A stretch of 35,545 bases of DNA from positions 1 to 35,545 of the forward strand of contig CALXWB010000014.1 in assembly GCA_944392225.1 (NCBI GenBank), read 5' to 3'. Below the pieces are notes generated by a model. The model saw only the letters and a list, made by a program, of their open reading frames with translations. It did no database searches and was not told the origin of the DNA. Positions 16,127 through 25,022 of the stretch are shown piece by piece. This stretch comes from an uncultured Alphaproteobacteria bacterium. GTDB lineage: Bacteria > Pseudomonadota > Alphaproteobacteria > RF32 > CAG-239. Made by a program: the position numbers and the translations under genes. Each line of letters begins with the position of its first letter. Position 1 is the stretch's first letter.

Positions 16127-16510
16127 GCCTTTTTCCATGAGGGCCAAAACAATGGGTTTGTCTGCCGGTGCAAAGTCATAATTTTTCAGCTCGGCCACAT
16201 TCACCCATTTATAGGTTTCATGCGAATCCATATAGGTGATGTTTTGGGTTTTGCTTTCGGCAAAAAAAGCCTGCAGCAATATGGTGCCAAAATCATAGGC
16301 ATATTCTGAGCTCATAAAGAAGCTTTTGACCGATATATTGAGGTGAAATTCTTCTTCAATTTCTCTTGTCAGGCATTGTTCCAATGTTTCTCCCGCTTCT
16401 TGTTTGCCGCCGGGAAACTCCCATTTATATTCCATGGATTTACCGTGTTTGCGCTGTGCAATTAAAATTTTGCCGTGATTATAAATTATCCCTGCCGTTA
16501 CAATTTTCAT
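16115..16510 (-). CDS. mutT: MutT-like Nudix hydrolase
   Basis: A 131-residue cytoplasmic Nudix protein. The Nudix box is complete: GKQEAGE followed by TLEQCLT-REIEEEF (about residues 36-58), with the metal-binding REIEEE glutamates. The start (MKIVTAGIIYNHGKILIAQR) and the WEFPGGK strand match the small 8-oxo-dGTP / (d)NTP pyrophosphatases of about 130 residues. A late EHxxYKWV-like segment (SHETYKWVNVAEL) also fits MutT. Likely role: removing oxidised nucleotides; another nucleotide substrate is possible. It is convergent with opgH (12-bp overlap) and shares a short divergent promoter region with the next plus-strand gene. Confidence 0.88.
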   Translation of the reverse strand: MKIVTAGIIYNHGKILIAQRKHGKSMEYKWEFPGGKQEAGETLEQCLTREIEEEFHLNISVKSFFMSSEYAYDFGTILLQAFFAESKTQNITYMDSHETYKWVNVAELKNYDFAPADKPIVLALMEKGLPF

Positions 16511-16589
16511 TTTACAAATTCCAGATTGCGGTTATTATGTTGTTATCTTTTATAAAGATGTTTTTGTTTGTTCGCAAGAGGGTTTGACT

Positions 16590-17266
16590 ATGAATAAACT
16601 TTTGTTTTTTACAGCTATGGTTTCTTTGGGAATCGCCGTCTCTGCTCAGGCACAAAATGTGTCTGTTTCCGAAGAGGTGTTCGGTGCCGAAGGTGAGATT
16701 GGAACAAAGACCGTGCAACCAAGCGTTAATCAGGTATATAAAATTGATAATGTGGCCAAAAAAAAGGCTGAGCTTGAAGCAAAGAAAAATAATCTTGAAA
16801 ATGCCGATGAAACGCAGGCACAAAATGTAAAAAAAAAGTCGAAGAGGAAACATCGGAAGTTCTAGATGAAACTTCAGCGGCTCCAAAAAAACGAAGCTTG
16901 GAAGAGATTCAGCAGAATCTAAAGCTTTCGCCGCAAGAGCTGTTGGATAAGGTTAGAAAAGAGCGTGAAAAAGCTCAAAAAGAAGCTGAAAAACAGCCCA
17001 TGCTTTCCAGCTCGGTGCATAATCAGTCTCTTGCCGATAAAGAAAAAGCAAGACGTGAGGCCCGTCGTGAGATGACCAAAGAAGAGCGCCGCGCCGTTAA
17101 AGAAGAACTCAAAATGCTCTATAAAGCACGTCGGGAAGAGCGTCGGAATATGACTAAGGCCGAACGCCGAAAAATTAAAGAAGAGATGAAAAAAAGAGAA
17201 AAAGCACGGCGTGAGCAACAAAAAGAAGATCGAAAAAATCGGCGCAAAATGCGTGATATGGATTGA
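16590..17266 (+). CDS. Secreted charged protein split by a -1 frameshift at an A9 run
   Basis: The first frame starts at ATG 16590 (GAGGG site at 16577-16581). It gives a signal peptide (MNKLLFFTAMVSLGIAVSAQA), continues as a lysine- and glutamate-rich stretch, and stops at 16865. The second frame, open to 17266, encodes a very charged helical tail (EKARREARREMTKEERRAVKEE and a second copy NMTKAERRKIKEE). Its nominal start at 16898 is only a TTG inside SLEEIQQ. The two frames join smoothly at the A9 run 16829-16837 if the ribosome slips -1, giving ...NVKKK-VEEETSEVLDE... and a 225-residue periplasmic protein. The heptamer A AAA AAG (16832-16838) is in the correct phase for programmed -1 slippage. 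A sequencing error or phase variation in the homopolymer is equally possible. The family is not recognised; the tail carries two R-x-x-M-T-K-x-E-R-R repeats. Confidence 0.7.
16829..16838 (+). other. A9 homopolymer with dnaX-type slippery heptamer
   Basis: Nine A residues followed by G. In the reading frame of the upstream ORF the codons are GTA-AAA-AAA-AAG, so A AAA AAG is positioned exactly as in the E. coli dnaX -1 frameshift site. A short 6-bp hairpin (GAAGTT / AACTTC) follows shortly after, weaker than known stimulators. Confidence 0.6.
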
Positions 17267-17273
17267 AAAAAAT

Positions 17274-17300
17274 AAAGGTGAGTTTGTCTCACCTTTTTTT
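17274..17300 (+). terminator. Terminator after the frameshifted gene
   Basis: Stem AAAGGTGAG / CTCACCTTT (17274-17282 with 17288-17296) with a 5-nt loop and a T-run. It lies just past the stop at 17266, which supports the view that the downstream frame is the real 3' end of that gene. Confidence 0.85.
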
Positions 17301-17412
17301 GTAATCTTTTGAAATATTTAGTTATGGAAAAAATGCCTTTTTTAACTAATAATTTGCAAATTAAAGCTTATATTTTTTAACAGTTCATATTTTTTAGAGG
17401 AGTTTATGACGC

Positions 17413-20022
17413 ATGAAAGATAAAAAAACTGAGGATGCGGTTGCCAAAAGCCTTGATGATTTGAACGAGATTATTGCTCGCGTTCATAAGGCTCAGAAAG
17501 AGTTTGCAACATATTCTCAAGAGCAGGTCGATAAGATTTTTGAGGCCGTGGCCATTGCCGCCAACCAAAACCGAATCCCATTGGCCAAAATGGCCGTTGA
17601 GGAAACCGGCATGGGTATTGTGGAAGATAAGGTGATTAAAAACCACTTTGCCGCTGAGGAAATTTATAATAAATATCGTCATGCCAAAACTTGCGGCGTG
17701 ATTGAGCGTGATGCCACCAACGGTATGACCAAAATTGCCGAGCCTTTGGGTGTGATTGCCGGTGTTATTCCGACCACCAATCCTACCTCAACGGTTATTT
17801 TCAAAACCTTGATTGCGTTGAAAACCAGAAACGGCATTATCTTTTCTCCGCACCCGAGAGCAAAAAAATGTTCGGTTGAAACAGCTAAAATTTTGTTGAA
17901 AGCTGCCGAAGATGCCGGTGCTCCGAAAGGAATCATCGGTTGGATTGAAGAACCGACGATTGAGGCCACCCAGCATTTGATGGGCCATGAGGGAATCAAC
18001 CTCATTTTGGCAACCGGCGGTCCGGGTATGGTTAAAGCCGCTTATTCTTCCGGCAAACCGGCTTTGGGCGTGGGTGCCGGTAATACTCCTGCCGTGATTG
18101 ATGAAACAGCCGATATTCAAATGGCTGTGAGCTCGATTTTGATGAGTAAAACTTTTGATAACGGCATGATTTGTGCTTCCGAGCAATCGGTTATTGTTCA
18201 CAAAGATATTTATGACGCAGTTAAAAAAGAGTTTGAATATCGTGGTGCTTATATCTTAAATAAAAAAGAAAGAGAAAAACTCGGTGCCTTTATTATTCAA
18301 AACGGAAAACTCAACTCTGCCATTGTTGGTCAACCGGCACATAAAATTGCCGAAATGGCCGGTATTAAAGTCCCTGAAGAAACCAAAGTCTTGATTGGCG
18401 AAGTGGAAAAAATCGGCCGTGAAGAACCTTTCTCTTTTGAAAAACTTTCTCCCGTTTTGGCCATGTATAAGGTTAAAACTTTTGAAGAAGGTGTTGACCA
18501 TGCCGTTCAATTGGTTAACTTTGCCGGCCCGGGACACACCTCCGTTCTTTATACCGCTGACCACAATGCCGACAGAATCGCTTATTTCAGCAGCAAGGTT
18601 GAAACAGGGCGCGTGCTTGTGAACACACCTTCTTCTCAAGGCGGTATCGGTGACTTGTATAACTTCCGTCTTGATCCGTCTTTGACCTTGGGTTGCGGTT
18701 CTTGGGGCGGAAACGCTGCCAGTGAAAACGTCGGCGTGAAACATTTGATTAATATTAAAACTGTGGCTGAAAGAAGAGAAAATATGTTGTGGTTCAGAGT
18801 TCCTCCAAAAATTTATTTCAAACAAGGGGCAACCGGCTTTGCTTTGAAAGAACTTGTCGGTCATAAAAAAGCCTTCATTATCACCGATAAATCTTTGTTC
18901 AACTTGGGTTATACCGACAAAATCACTTCCGTTTTGGATGAGATGGGCATTGCTTATCAAATTTTTGCCGATGTCAAACCCGACCCGGACACAGACACGA
19001 TTGCCGATGCTTTGAAGTTGGTTAAATCTATGGAACCAGACGTCATCATCGCTCTGGGCGGCGGTTCTCCGATGGATGCGGCTAAAATTGTTTGGTTGAT
19101 GTATGAACACCCGGAAGTCAAATTTGATGATTTGGCCATGCGCTTTATGGATATCAGAAAACGTATTTGCATGTTCCCGGATTTGGGCTCAAAAGCCTAT
19201 ATGGTTGCCATTCCAACCACATCAGGAACAGGTTCTGAAGTGACCCCGTTTGCGGTTATTACAGACTCTAAAACCCACATCAAATATCCGATTGCCGATT
19301 ATGCTTTGACCCCGAATATGTCCATTATTGACCCGGATTTGGTCTACACCATGCCGCGTGGTTTGGCTGCCGCTTCGGGTATTGACTCCTTGACGCATGC
19401 TTTGGAAGCTTTGGCCTCCATTTATGCCACACCGTTTACCGACGGTATTGCTTATGAAGCCATTCGCTTGATTTTTGCTAACCTGGAAAAATCAGTCAAT
19501 GACGGTGCCAACAACCCCAAAGCCAGAGAAAATATGCACTATGCCGCCACCATGGCCGGTATGGCTTTTGCTCAAGCTTTCTTGGGTGTTTGCCACTCTA
19601 TGGCGCACAAGCTCGGCGGTGAATATAATATTCCGCACGGTATTGCCAATGCCTTGCTCATTTGCCAGGTGATTAAATATAACGCCAATGAAAAACCGAC
19701 CAAGCAGGGAACCTTCTCGCAATATCATTATCCTGAGGGTCGCGCACGTTATGCTCATGTGGCAGACTTGTTGCATTTGGGCGGTAAGACCGATGAAGAA
19801 AAAGTGCAGAAATTGATTGAGGCTGTGGCCAAGCTCAAAAAGAGCATCGGAATCCCTGACTCCATCAAAGCTTGGGGTGTGGATGAAAAAGTCTTCCTCA
19901 AGAACTTGGATAGCTTATCCGAGCGCGCTTTCGATGACCAGTGCACCGGTGCTAACCCCGTATATCCGCTGATTTCTGAAATCAAGCAGATGTATTTGGA
20001 TGGCTACTACGGCAAAATTTAA
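17413..20022 (+). CDS. adhE: Bifunctional acetaldehyde-CoA / alcohol dehydrogenase
   Basis: An 869-residue fusion enzyme that reduces acetyl-CoA to acetaldehyde and then to ethanol, regenerating NAD+ during fermentation; it usually forms long spirosome filaments in the cytoplasm. The N-terminal aldehyde dehydrogenase domain (1 to ~440) has the catalytic Cys254 in GMICASEQS and PTTNPTSTVIFK. The C-terminal iron-type alcohol dehydrogenase domain (from ~455) has GGGSPMDAAK (about 548-557), TSGTGSEVTPF, GIDSLTHALEA and the iron-binding histidines in CHSMAHKLGG and NIPHG (about 727-743). Length is near the E. coli 891. The start at 17413 has GAGGAG at 17397-17402; an out-of-frame ATG at 17407 lies between. 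The gene is followed by a strong terminator. Confidence 0.97.
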   Translation: MKDKKTEDAVAKSLDDLNEIIARVHKAQKEFATYSQEQVDKIFEAVAIAANQNRIPLAKMAVEETGMGIVEDKVIKNHFAAEEIYNKYRHAKTCGVIERDATNGMTKIAEPLGVIAGVIPTTNPTSTVIFKTLIALKTRNGIIFSPHPRAKKCSVETAKILLKAAEDAGAPKGIIGWIEEPTIEATQHLMGHEGINLILATGGPGMVKAAYSSGKPALGVGAGNTPAVIDETADIQMAVSSILMSKTFDNGMICASEQSVIVHKDIYDAVKKEFEYRGAYILNKKEREKLGAFIIQNGKLNSAIVGQPAHKIAEMAGIKVPEETKVLIGEVEKIGREEPFSFEKLSPVLAMYKVKTFEEGVDHAVQLVNFAGPGHTSVLYTADHNADRIAYFSSKVETGRVLVNTPSSQGGIGDLYNFRLDPSLTLGCGSWGGNAASENVGVKHLINIKTVAERRENMLWFRVPPKIYFKQGATGFALKELVGHKKAFIITDKSLFNLGYTDKITSVLDEMGIAYQIFADVKPDPDTDTIADALKLVKSMEPDVIIALGGGSPMDAAKIVWLMYEHPEVKFDDLAMRFMDIRKRICMFPDLGSKAYMVAIPTTSGTGSEVTPFAVITDSKTHIKYPIADYALTPNMSIIDPDLVYTMPRGLAAASGIDSLTHALEALASIYATPFTDGIAYEAIRLIFANLEKSVNDGANNPKARENMHYAATMAGMAFAQAFLGVCHSMAHKLGGEYNIPHGIANALLICQVIKYNANEKPTKQGTFSQYHYPEGRARYAHVADLLHLGGKTDEEKVQKLIEAVAKLKKSIGIPDSIKAWGVDEKVFLKNLDSLSERAFDDQCTGANPVYPLISEIKQMYLDGYYGKI

Positions 20023-20040
20023 TCGGCTTTCCTGAAACAA

Positions 20041-20072
20041 AAAAAACGCCATTGTTCAATGGCGTTTTTTTT
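20041..20072 (+). terminator. Rho-independent terminator of adhE
   Basis: Stem AACGCCAT / ATGGCGTT extended by A and T runs, with a TGTTCA loop and eight T residues after it. Confidence 0.88.
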
Positions 20073-20075
20073 GTT

Positions 20076-20104
20076 TTGACAATTAGGCTTTTGCGTCATA
20101 CACT
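20076..20104 (+). promoter_or_regulatory. Sigma70-like promoter for the 209-residue membrane protein
   Basis: A perfect TTGACA (20076-20081), 17-bp spacer and TACACT (20099-20104). This predicts a start of transcription about 33 nt before the ATG at 20144. Confidence 0.6.
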
Positions 20105-20143
20105 TGAGAGCATGAGATAACTATAAAGAAAAGGAATGTTATC

Positions 20144-20773
20144 ATGTTGAATATCATCAAAAGCAGTTATGTTTTGTTTGCCAAAAAAATATCTCTTTGG
20201 TTGGCCATTGTGGCCCCGTTGATTGTTTTTTCCTGTGTGGATAGTTTCTTTTTTGACGGAATGTTTTCCATTGGGTCATGGCAGATTGTCGGTATTTTGA
20301 TTTTGGTTGCTACCGAGCTTGTTCTTTATCATTATATGTTAAAAATTGACAGAGAAACAGTTTGGAGCGCCGTTAAAAAGATTGTTCTTACCGCCGTTGT
20401 TCAGGTGGTGATGGGTGTTGTGATGATGATCCCGGTTTATATTTTTATGAATATTGCTTATCATCATAATTTTACAGCCGGAGCTTTGTGGCTCGGTATG
20501 GTTATTAATATCTTTCTCGGCGGTTGGCTTTTTGCCAAAGTCAGCTCTCTGATTGCTTTGATTGTGACTAATGAAAAATTGAGTTGGGCACGTTTTAGAG
20601 AATTTAGCAAAGCATCATATAAGGATTGGGCTTTTTGTTCTGCCCTGGTTTATTTCCCTTATGTGTTGTTTACATATCTGCCTATCAATATTTATGCCGG
20701 AAATGTGATTACGGCTGTGTTGTTGGTTGTGCTTTGCACCTTTAACAGCTCTTATTATCTGGCTAAAAAGTAA
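20144..20773 (+). CDS. Unrecognised integral membrane protein, 209 residues
   Basis: A strongly hydrophobic protein with about six predicted membrane segments: around residues 17-33, 43-65, 82-105, 115-145, 160-178 and 183-204. Between segments lie short polar loops such as KIDRETVWSAVKK and VTNEKLSWARFREFSKASYKD. There are no conserved charged membrane residues, nucleotide sites or known transporter motifs that I can recognise. AAGGA at 20131-20135 gives a good ribosome site 8 bases before the ATG. It has its own promoter and terminator, so it is probably a single-gene unit. It might be a small envelope protein of a DUF-type family. Confidence 0.75.
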   Translation: MLNIIKSSYVLFAKKISLWLAIVAPLIVFSCVDSFFFDGMFSIGSWQIVGILILVATELVLYHYMLKIDRETVWSAVKKIVLTAVVQVVMGVVMMIPVYIFMNIAYHHNFTAGALWLGMVINIFLGGWLFAKVSSLIALIVTNEKLSWARFREFSKASYKDWAFCSALVYFPYVLFTYLPINIYAGNVITAVLLVVLCTFNSSYYLAKK

Positions 20774-20792
20774 ACTTAACTAATTCAACCCA

Positions 20793-20824
20793 GGCTCAAA
20801 GCTCGACTTTGAGCCTTTTGTTTT
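20793..20824 (+). terminator. Terminator after the 209-residue membrane protein
   Basis: A perfect 9-bp stem GGCTCAAAG / CTTTGAGCC (20793-20801 with 20807-20815), 5-nt loop, then TTTTGTTTT. It sits only 18 bases before slyX. Confidence 0.85.
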
Positions 20825-20841
20825 CTCGAGAGTTTTTTATT

Positions 20842-21048
20842 ATGAATGAAGATTTTGAACAGCGTCTGATTGAGATTGAAACTGCCCTTAGCCTTTGTGA
20901 AAAAAATATTGATGATTTGAATGCGGTGGTCATCGCGCAAGGCAAAAAGATTGACTATCTTGTCAAACAAAACAAATATCTGCTTGCCAAGTTGGAAGAA
21001 GATGTGGTCAAACCGCTTTCCGAAGAAACACCCCCGCCGCATTATTAA
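20842..21048 (+). CDS. slyX: SlyX family protein
   Basis: A 68-residue coiled-coil protein if started at the ATG at 20842. The longer frame start (20809) lies inside the preceding terminator, so I reject it. The sequence has the SlyX pattern: FEQRLIEIETALSLCEKNIDDLN, then VVIAQGKKIDYL, a leucine-rich continuation, and the diagnostic ending E-T-P-P-P-H-Y. SlyX is a small cytoplasmic protein of uncertain role, first noted near slyD in E. coli. It is followed 13 bp later by mscL, and the two are probably co-transcribed. Confidence 0.9.
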   Translation: MNEDFEQRLIEIETALSLCEKNIDDLNAVVIAQGKKIDYLVKQNKYLLAKLEEDVVKPLSEETPPPHY

Positions 21049-21061
21049 GGAGTTTGCAAAA

Positions 21062-21541
21062 ATGTTAAAGTCTTGGATGAATGAATTTAAAAAATTTGCC
21101 CTCAAAGGCAATGTGATTGATATGGCCGTCGGTATTATCATCGGGGCGGCTTTCGGCAAAATCGTCGACTCTTTGGTCAAAGATATTTTGATGCCGCCGA
21201 TTGGCCTGCTGATGGGTGCCGTGGATTTTAGCAACTTGTTTTTTGTGTTGCGTGAAGGGGCTAAGCCGGGGCCTTATCTTTCTCCCGATGAGGCACTGGC
21301 CAGCGGAGCGGTGATTTTGAATTTGGGTGCTTTTTTGAACGCTCTGATCAGCTTTTTGATTGTGGCTTTTGCCGTGTTCTTGCTTATTAAAACCATCAAC
21401 GGCATCCGTGAAAAGCTTGATAAAAATGCCGTTAAAGCAGCCAAACAAAAAGAGTGTCCATATTGTCGCTCGCAGATTCCGGCTCAAGCCGTGCGTTGCC
21501 CATATTGCACTTCTGATTTGTCTGATGAAAATTTGAAATAA
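21062..21541 (+). CDS. mscL: Large-conductance mechanosensitive channel MscL with C-terminal zinc ribbon
   Basis: A 159-residue inner-membrane channel that opens under membrane tension to release solutes on hypo-osmotic shock. The start at 21062 follows AAGGAG. The N-terminal helix and TM1 (MNEFKKFALKGNVIDMAVGIIIGAAFGKIVDSLVKD, shown here only as the family signature; key residues F-x-x-F-x-x-x-G-N and D-x-A-x-G) are typical. A periplasmic loop (about 60-85) and TM2 (about 88-110) follow. The tail carries two C-x-x-C knuckles, CPYC and CPYC, 14 residues apart (about residues 135-152), a zinc-ribbon extension absent from E. coli MscL (136 residues). Its stop lies 3 bp from the end of the convergent MATE gene, with no terminator visible between. 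Confidence 0.95.
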   Translation: MLKSWMNEFKKFALKGNVIDMAVGIIIGAAFGKIVDSLVKDILMPPIGLLMGAVDFSNLFFVLREGAKPGPYLSPDEALASGAVILNLGAFLNALISFLIVAFAVFLLIKTINGIREKLDKNAVKAAKQKECPYCRSQIPAQAVRCPYCTSDLSDENLK

Positions 21542-21544
21542 GCC

Positions 21545-22969
21545 TTATTTTATATTATCCGGCGTGATATGGTGTGAAGCACATTGCGTGTGGTGCAAGC
21601 CAAGTTTGTGTCCCAGCCATTTCCATTTGTTATGCATGCGCTTTTTATCCATTTGTTTCATGGTGCTATAATAGCCGATTGCAACAACCAGGGCTGCACC
21701 AAACCAGGCTATCGGGCTGGCATAGCATAAGCCCAGGTATCCCATGTGTTTGGCCAGATAAACCGCGGCAAAAGAACGCACAACCAGCTCTACAATGCAG
21801 GCAATGAGCGGAATGATCGTGCGGCCCATACCTTGCAACGTGTTTCTGAAGATGAATATTTGGCCTAAAAAGACATAGAACATGGTGCTGATGTTCAAAT
21901 AATCATGTCCGATTTGGATGACTTCTTCATTTTTTTCGTTCAAGAAAATGTCAATGAAATTTTCTCCATAAAAACGCATGACCAAAGCAATGAAAATGCC
22001 AAATAAAATGGATATGACAGAACTTTTGTTAACGCCTTCTTTAATGCGAGAAATTTCTCCGGCACCGTAGTTTTGGGCAGAATATGTGGCCAAAGCCAAG
22101 CCCAAAGCCATCATCGGCTGAGTGGCCAGTTGTTCCATTCTCAAAGCTGAGGTGAAGGCGGCAATGGTGTTTTCGCCAAAAGAGTTGCATACAGATTGAA
22201 TGATGAGCAAACCAATTGCAATGACCGAAAACTGCAACGACATTGGAATCGCAACGTCTAAATGCATTTTCATAAACTCCCAATTTAATTTCCAATCTTC
22301 TTTTTTGAGTTTTAATATCGGAAATCTTTTGCTGATGTAGATGATGCAGCAAATAACGGATATGGTCATGGCAACCAAGGTGCCTAATGCCGAGCCGATG
22401 ATGCCCATGCCCATGACATATATAAACAACAGATTTAAGAATATGTTCAAGATGGAAGAAAAAATGAGAAAATAAAGCGGGGTTTTGCTGTCTCCCAAAG
22501 CGCGGATAAAGCCAGACAGCAGGTTATAGCCCACAATCAATACCAGACCCAATGTCAGGGTGATGATAAAACGATAAGCATCTGCCATAATGGCTTCAGG
22601 AACGTTCATTTCTCTTAATATGCTATGCATAAAAAGACAAAGAATCGCGGTAATGATAAAGCATAAAACGGCGCTGGCAACCATGCTGTGGGTAACAGAG
22701 CGACGCACGCCGATTTCATCTTTGGCACCAAAACGCTGCGCCGTTATAACGCATAATCCCCCGGTAAAGCCAAAAGAAACCAACAACATGGTAAAAAATA
22801 TCGGGGCAGAGGCACCGGCTGCGGCTAAGGCATTGACCCCTAAAATTCGGCCGACTATGATGATATCCGATATATTATAAAGCTGTTGAAACAGGTTGCC
22901 GATTAATAAAGGTATGGAAAATCTGATTATCAAGCTTATCGGGTTGCCGACGGTTAAATCTTTTATCAT
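21545..22969 (-). CDS. MATE family efflux transporter
   Basis: A 474-residue inner-membrane protein with 12 hydrophobic segments in two similar halves. The start PISLIIRFSIPLLIGNLFQQLYNISDIIIVGR and the later GASAPIFFTMLLVSFGFTGG and AQRFGAKDE are hallmarks of NorM/DinF-type multidrug and toxic compound extrusion proteins, which use a Na+ or H+ gradient. The second half has SALRMEQLATQPMMALGLALATYSAQNYGAGE, another family signature. The substrate cannot be inferred. The ribosome site AGAAGG lies upstream of the ATG. The last ~25 residues are basic and histidine-rich (HKLGLHHTQCASHH). Confidence 0.92.
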   Translation of the reverse strand: MIKDLTVGNPISLIIRFSIPLLIGNLFQQLYNISDIIIVGRILGVNALAAAGASAPIFFTMLLVSFGFTGGLCVITAQRFGAKDEIGVRRSVTHSMVASAVLCFIITAILCLFMHSILREMNVPEAIMADAYRFIITLTLGLVLIVGYNLLSGFIRALGDSKTPLYFLIFSSILNIFLNLLFIYVMGMGIIGSALGTLVAMTISVICCIIYISKRFPILKLKKEDWKLNWEFMKMHLDVAIPMSLQFSVIAIGLLIIQSVCNSFGENTIAAFTSALRMEQLATQPMMALGLALATYSAQNYGAGEISRIKEGVNKSSVISILFGIFIALVMRFYGENFIDIFLNEKNEEVIQIGHDYLNISTMFYVFLGQIFIFRNTLQGMGRTIIPLIACIVELVVRSFAAVYLAKHMGYLGLCYASPIAWFGAALVVAIGYYSTMKQMDKKRMHNKWKWLGHKLGLHHTQCASHHITPDNIK

Positions 22970-23091
22970 CTGTTTTTGCCTTCTTTTTTTCTTTTAAATC
23001 CGAGGTAATTTAGCCCTCAATATAATTTATGTAAAGTCTTTTTTACATTCTTTTCTTTTCAAAATTGAAATGTCGGTTTGTAAGTATTATC

Positions 23092-23121
23092 TTGAAATTA
23101 AGCTTATTTATGCAATAATAC
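23092..23121 (+). promoter_or_regulatory. Candidate promoter of the MCE transporter operon
   Basis: TTGAAA (23092-23097), 18-bp spacer, TAATAC (23116-23121). The predicted transcription start (about 23128) leaves no leader for the ATG at 23131, which favours the ATG at 23155 as the translation start. Confidence 0.5.
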
Positions 23122-23154
23122 TTTCGTTTTATGCTTGAAAGAAAGATATATCTT

Positions 23155-24261
23155 ATGCTGTTGGACTTTGACATTGAGCAAAATACTTTGAAAGTTGCAA
23201 TAAAAGGAGATTTTTGCCGCTTTGATGATGAAGTGCAAAAAGAAAAAATTTATGCAGCAGCGCCAAAAGCCAAACAGATTTTAATCTCGGCCCAAGATTT
23301 GAACGTTTGGGATTCAACGGCTTTAGTTTTCTTTTATGAGCTGGCACAAATTGCACAGAAAAATAGTGCTCAACTGAAATATTCCAATATTCCCGATAAT
23401 TTGAAGCACATGCTTGATTTGGCTCTCAAGGTGGATCGAAAACCCTCAAGAGACGATGCTCGTGCTTTTGACTTTTTGTTTGCTCTCGGCAATTGGGCCG
23501 TGGGGCTTTATCAAAGTGCGGCCAGGGCTATGACTTTTGTTTCCCAGATAGTTACTTCTTTCGGACGTTTTTTCCGGGGCAAAGCCGTGATGCGCTCGGT
23601 TGACTTCTTGTTTGCTCTGGAAGATTGCAGCTATAAAGCCATTGGAATTATGTCTCTCGTGAGCTTTATGATTGGGTTGATTTTGGCTTTTGTCGGTGCC
23701 GTTCAGCTCAAAACTTTCGGTGCGCAGATCTACGTGGCCAGTTTGGTGGCTATCGGCATGACGCGAATCATGGGTGCTATTATGGCCGGGGTGATTATGT
23801 CGGGTAGAACCGGCGCTTCTTATGCCGCCACAATCGGCACAATGCAGGTGAATGAGGAAATTGATGCCCTAAAAACCATGGGAATCCCCACCATGGATTT
23901 TTTGGTCTTGCCGCGAATCCTTTCTCTTATGATTACGATGCCGCTTTTAACGCTGTGGGCGGATTTGATGGGTATGTTCGGCGGGGCGTTTGTCGGCGTG
24001 GTGATGCTTGATATATCTCCGCAAGAATATTGGAAATATTCGCTTGATGCACTTAATTTTTCTAACTTTATGGTGGGTATTTTCCACGGCTTTGTGTTTG
24101 GCATCATTATTGCCTTGTGCGGATGTTATTATGGCATTAACTGCGGCAGAAATGCCGACAGTGTGGGTGTGGCTACCACAAAAGCCGTGGTTTCGGCAAT
24201 TGTTCTCATGATTGTGGCCACAGGGATTATTACCATGTCGCTTGAGGTGTTTGGAATATGA
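23155..24261 (+). CDS. MlaE-family ABC transporter permease with N-terminal STAS-like domain
   Basis: A 368-residue inner-membrane permease of a phospholipid/lipid transporter. Residues 1 to ~95 form a cytoplasmic STAS-like domain ([16 protein letters not shown]) that corresponds to the separate MlaB protein in E. coli. The permease part has the MlaE core: [57 protein letters not shown] and [13 protein letters not shown]. Then come [21 protein letters not shown] and the final helix ending MSLEVFGI. I start it at 23155 because of the promoter position; 23131 is the alternative. The next gene overlaps by 4 bp (ATGA). Confidence 0.92.
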   Translation: MLLDFDIEQNTLKVAIKGDFCRFDDEVQKEKIYAAAPKAKQILISAQDLNVWDSTALVFFYELAQIAQKNSAQLKYSNIPDNLKHMLDLALKVDRKPSRDDARAFDFLFALGNWAVGLYQSAARAMTFVSQIVTSFGRFFRGKAVMRSVDFLFALEDCSYKAIGIMSLVSFMIGLILAFVGAVQLKTFGAQIYVASLVAIGMTRIMGAIMAGVIMSGRTGASYAATIGTMQVNEEIDALKTMGIPTMDFLVLPRILSLMITMPLLTLWADLMGMFGGAFVGVVMLDISPQEYWKYSLDALNFSNFMVGIFHGFVFGIIIALCGCYYGINCGRNADSVGVATTKAVVSAIVLMIVATGIITMSLEVFGI

Positions 24262-25022
24262 AACAGACGGAAGTCAAAATAAAAGTTGAAGATTTGACCA
24301 TTGCCTATGGCGATTTTGTCTTGATGAAAAATGTGAACTTTGAGGTGAATAAAGGCGATATCTTCATTATCATGGGCGGAAGCGGCTGCGGTAAGAGCAG
24401 CATGCTCAGAGCCTTGACCGGCTTGGTGCCGCCCGCCAAAGGAAATATTTGGATTAACGGACTTAATTTTAACAATGCGTCGCAGGCACAAAAAGATGCT
24501 CTTATGCAAAAATGCGGTATTCTCTATCAAAGCGGGGCCTTGTTCAGCTCCATGACTTTGGCTGAAAATATTGCCTTGCCTTTGCAACAATATACCAACT
24601 ATTCTGACAAACTTATTGATGAGCTGGTCTCTTTAAAATTGGCTTTGGTCGGTCTTAAAGGCTTTGAGGAGTTTTATCCTTCAGAAATCAGCGGCGGTAT
24701 GAAAAAGCGCGCCGGCTTGGCCAGAGCCTTGGCACTGGACCCGGAAATCGTGTATTTTGATGAGCCTTCTGCCGGCTTGGACCCCATCAGCTCCAAACTC
24801 CTTGACGATTTGATTGTGGAAATTAACCAAAGCCTGGGAACAACCATTGTCGTGGTGACCCATGAACTGAGCTCAATTTTTGCCATCGGCACCAATTCTA
24901 TCTTTTTAGATGCCGAGGCTAAAGGTGTGATTGCTCACGGTAACCCTAAAGATTTGTTGAAAAATCCGCCTAACCAAAAAGTGCTTAACTTCTTAACCCG
25001 TGGGGAAAAAGGAAATGCGTAA
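24258..25022 (+). CDS. MlaF-like ABC transporter ATP-binding protein
   Basis: A 254-residue cytoplasmic ATPase that powers the lipid transporter. Walker A is GGSGCGKSS (40-48), the Q-loop is [16 protein letters not shown], the ABC signature is [15 protein letters not shown] (144-158), Walker B is IVYFDEP (164-170) with SAGLDP after it, and the switch histidine is in VVTHE. The SGALFSS and GGMKKR variants are characteristic of the MlaF/Mkl subfamily that pairs with MlaE and MCE proteins. It overlaps the permease by 4 bp and the MCE gene by 8 bp, indicating one translationally coupled operon. Confidence 0.95.
   Translation: MKQTEVKIKVEDLTIAYGDFVLMKNVNFEVNKGDIFIIMGGSGCGKSSMLRALTGLVPPAKGNIWINGLNFNNASQAQKDALMQKCGILYQSGALFSSMTLAENIALPLQQYTNYSDKLIDELVSLKLALVGLKGFEEFYPSEISGGMKKRAGLARALALDPEIVYFDEPSAGLDPISSKLLDDLIVEINQSLGTTIVVVTHELSSIFAIGTNSIFLDAEAKGVIAHGNPKDLLKNPPNQKVLNFLTRGEKGNA

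Noticed and set aside
18256..19110. 284-codon minus-strand frame opposite adhE
   Set aside because: Shadow of adhE codon usage; no domain or start signal.
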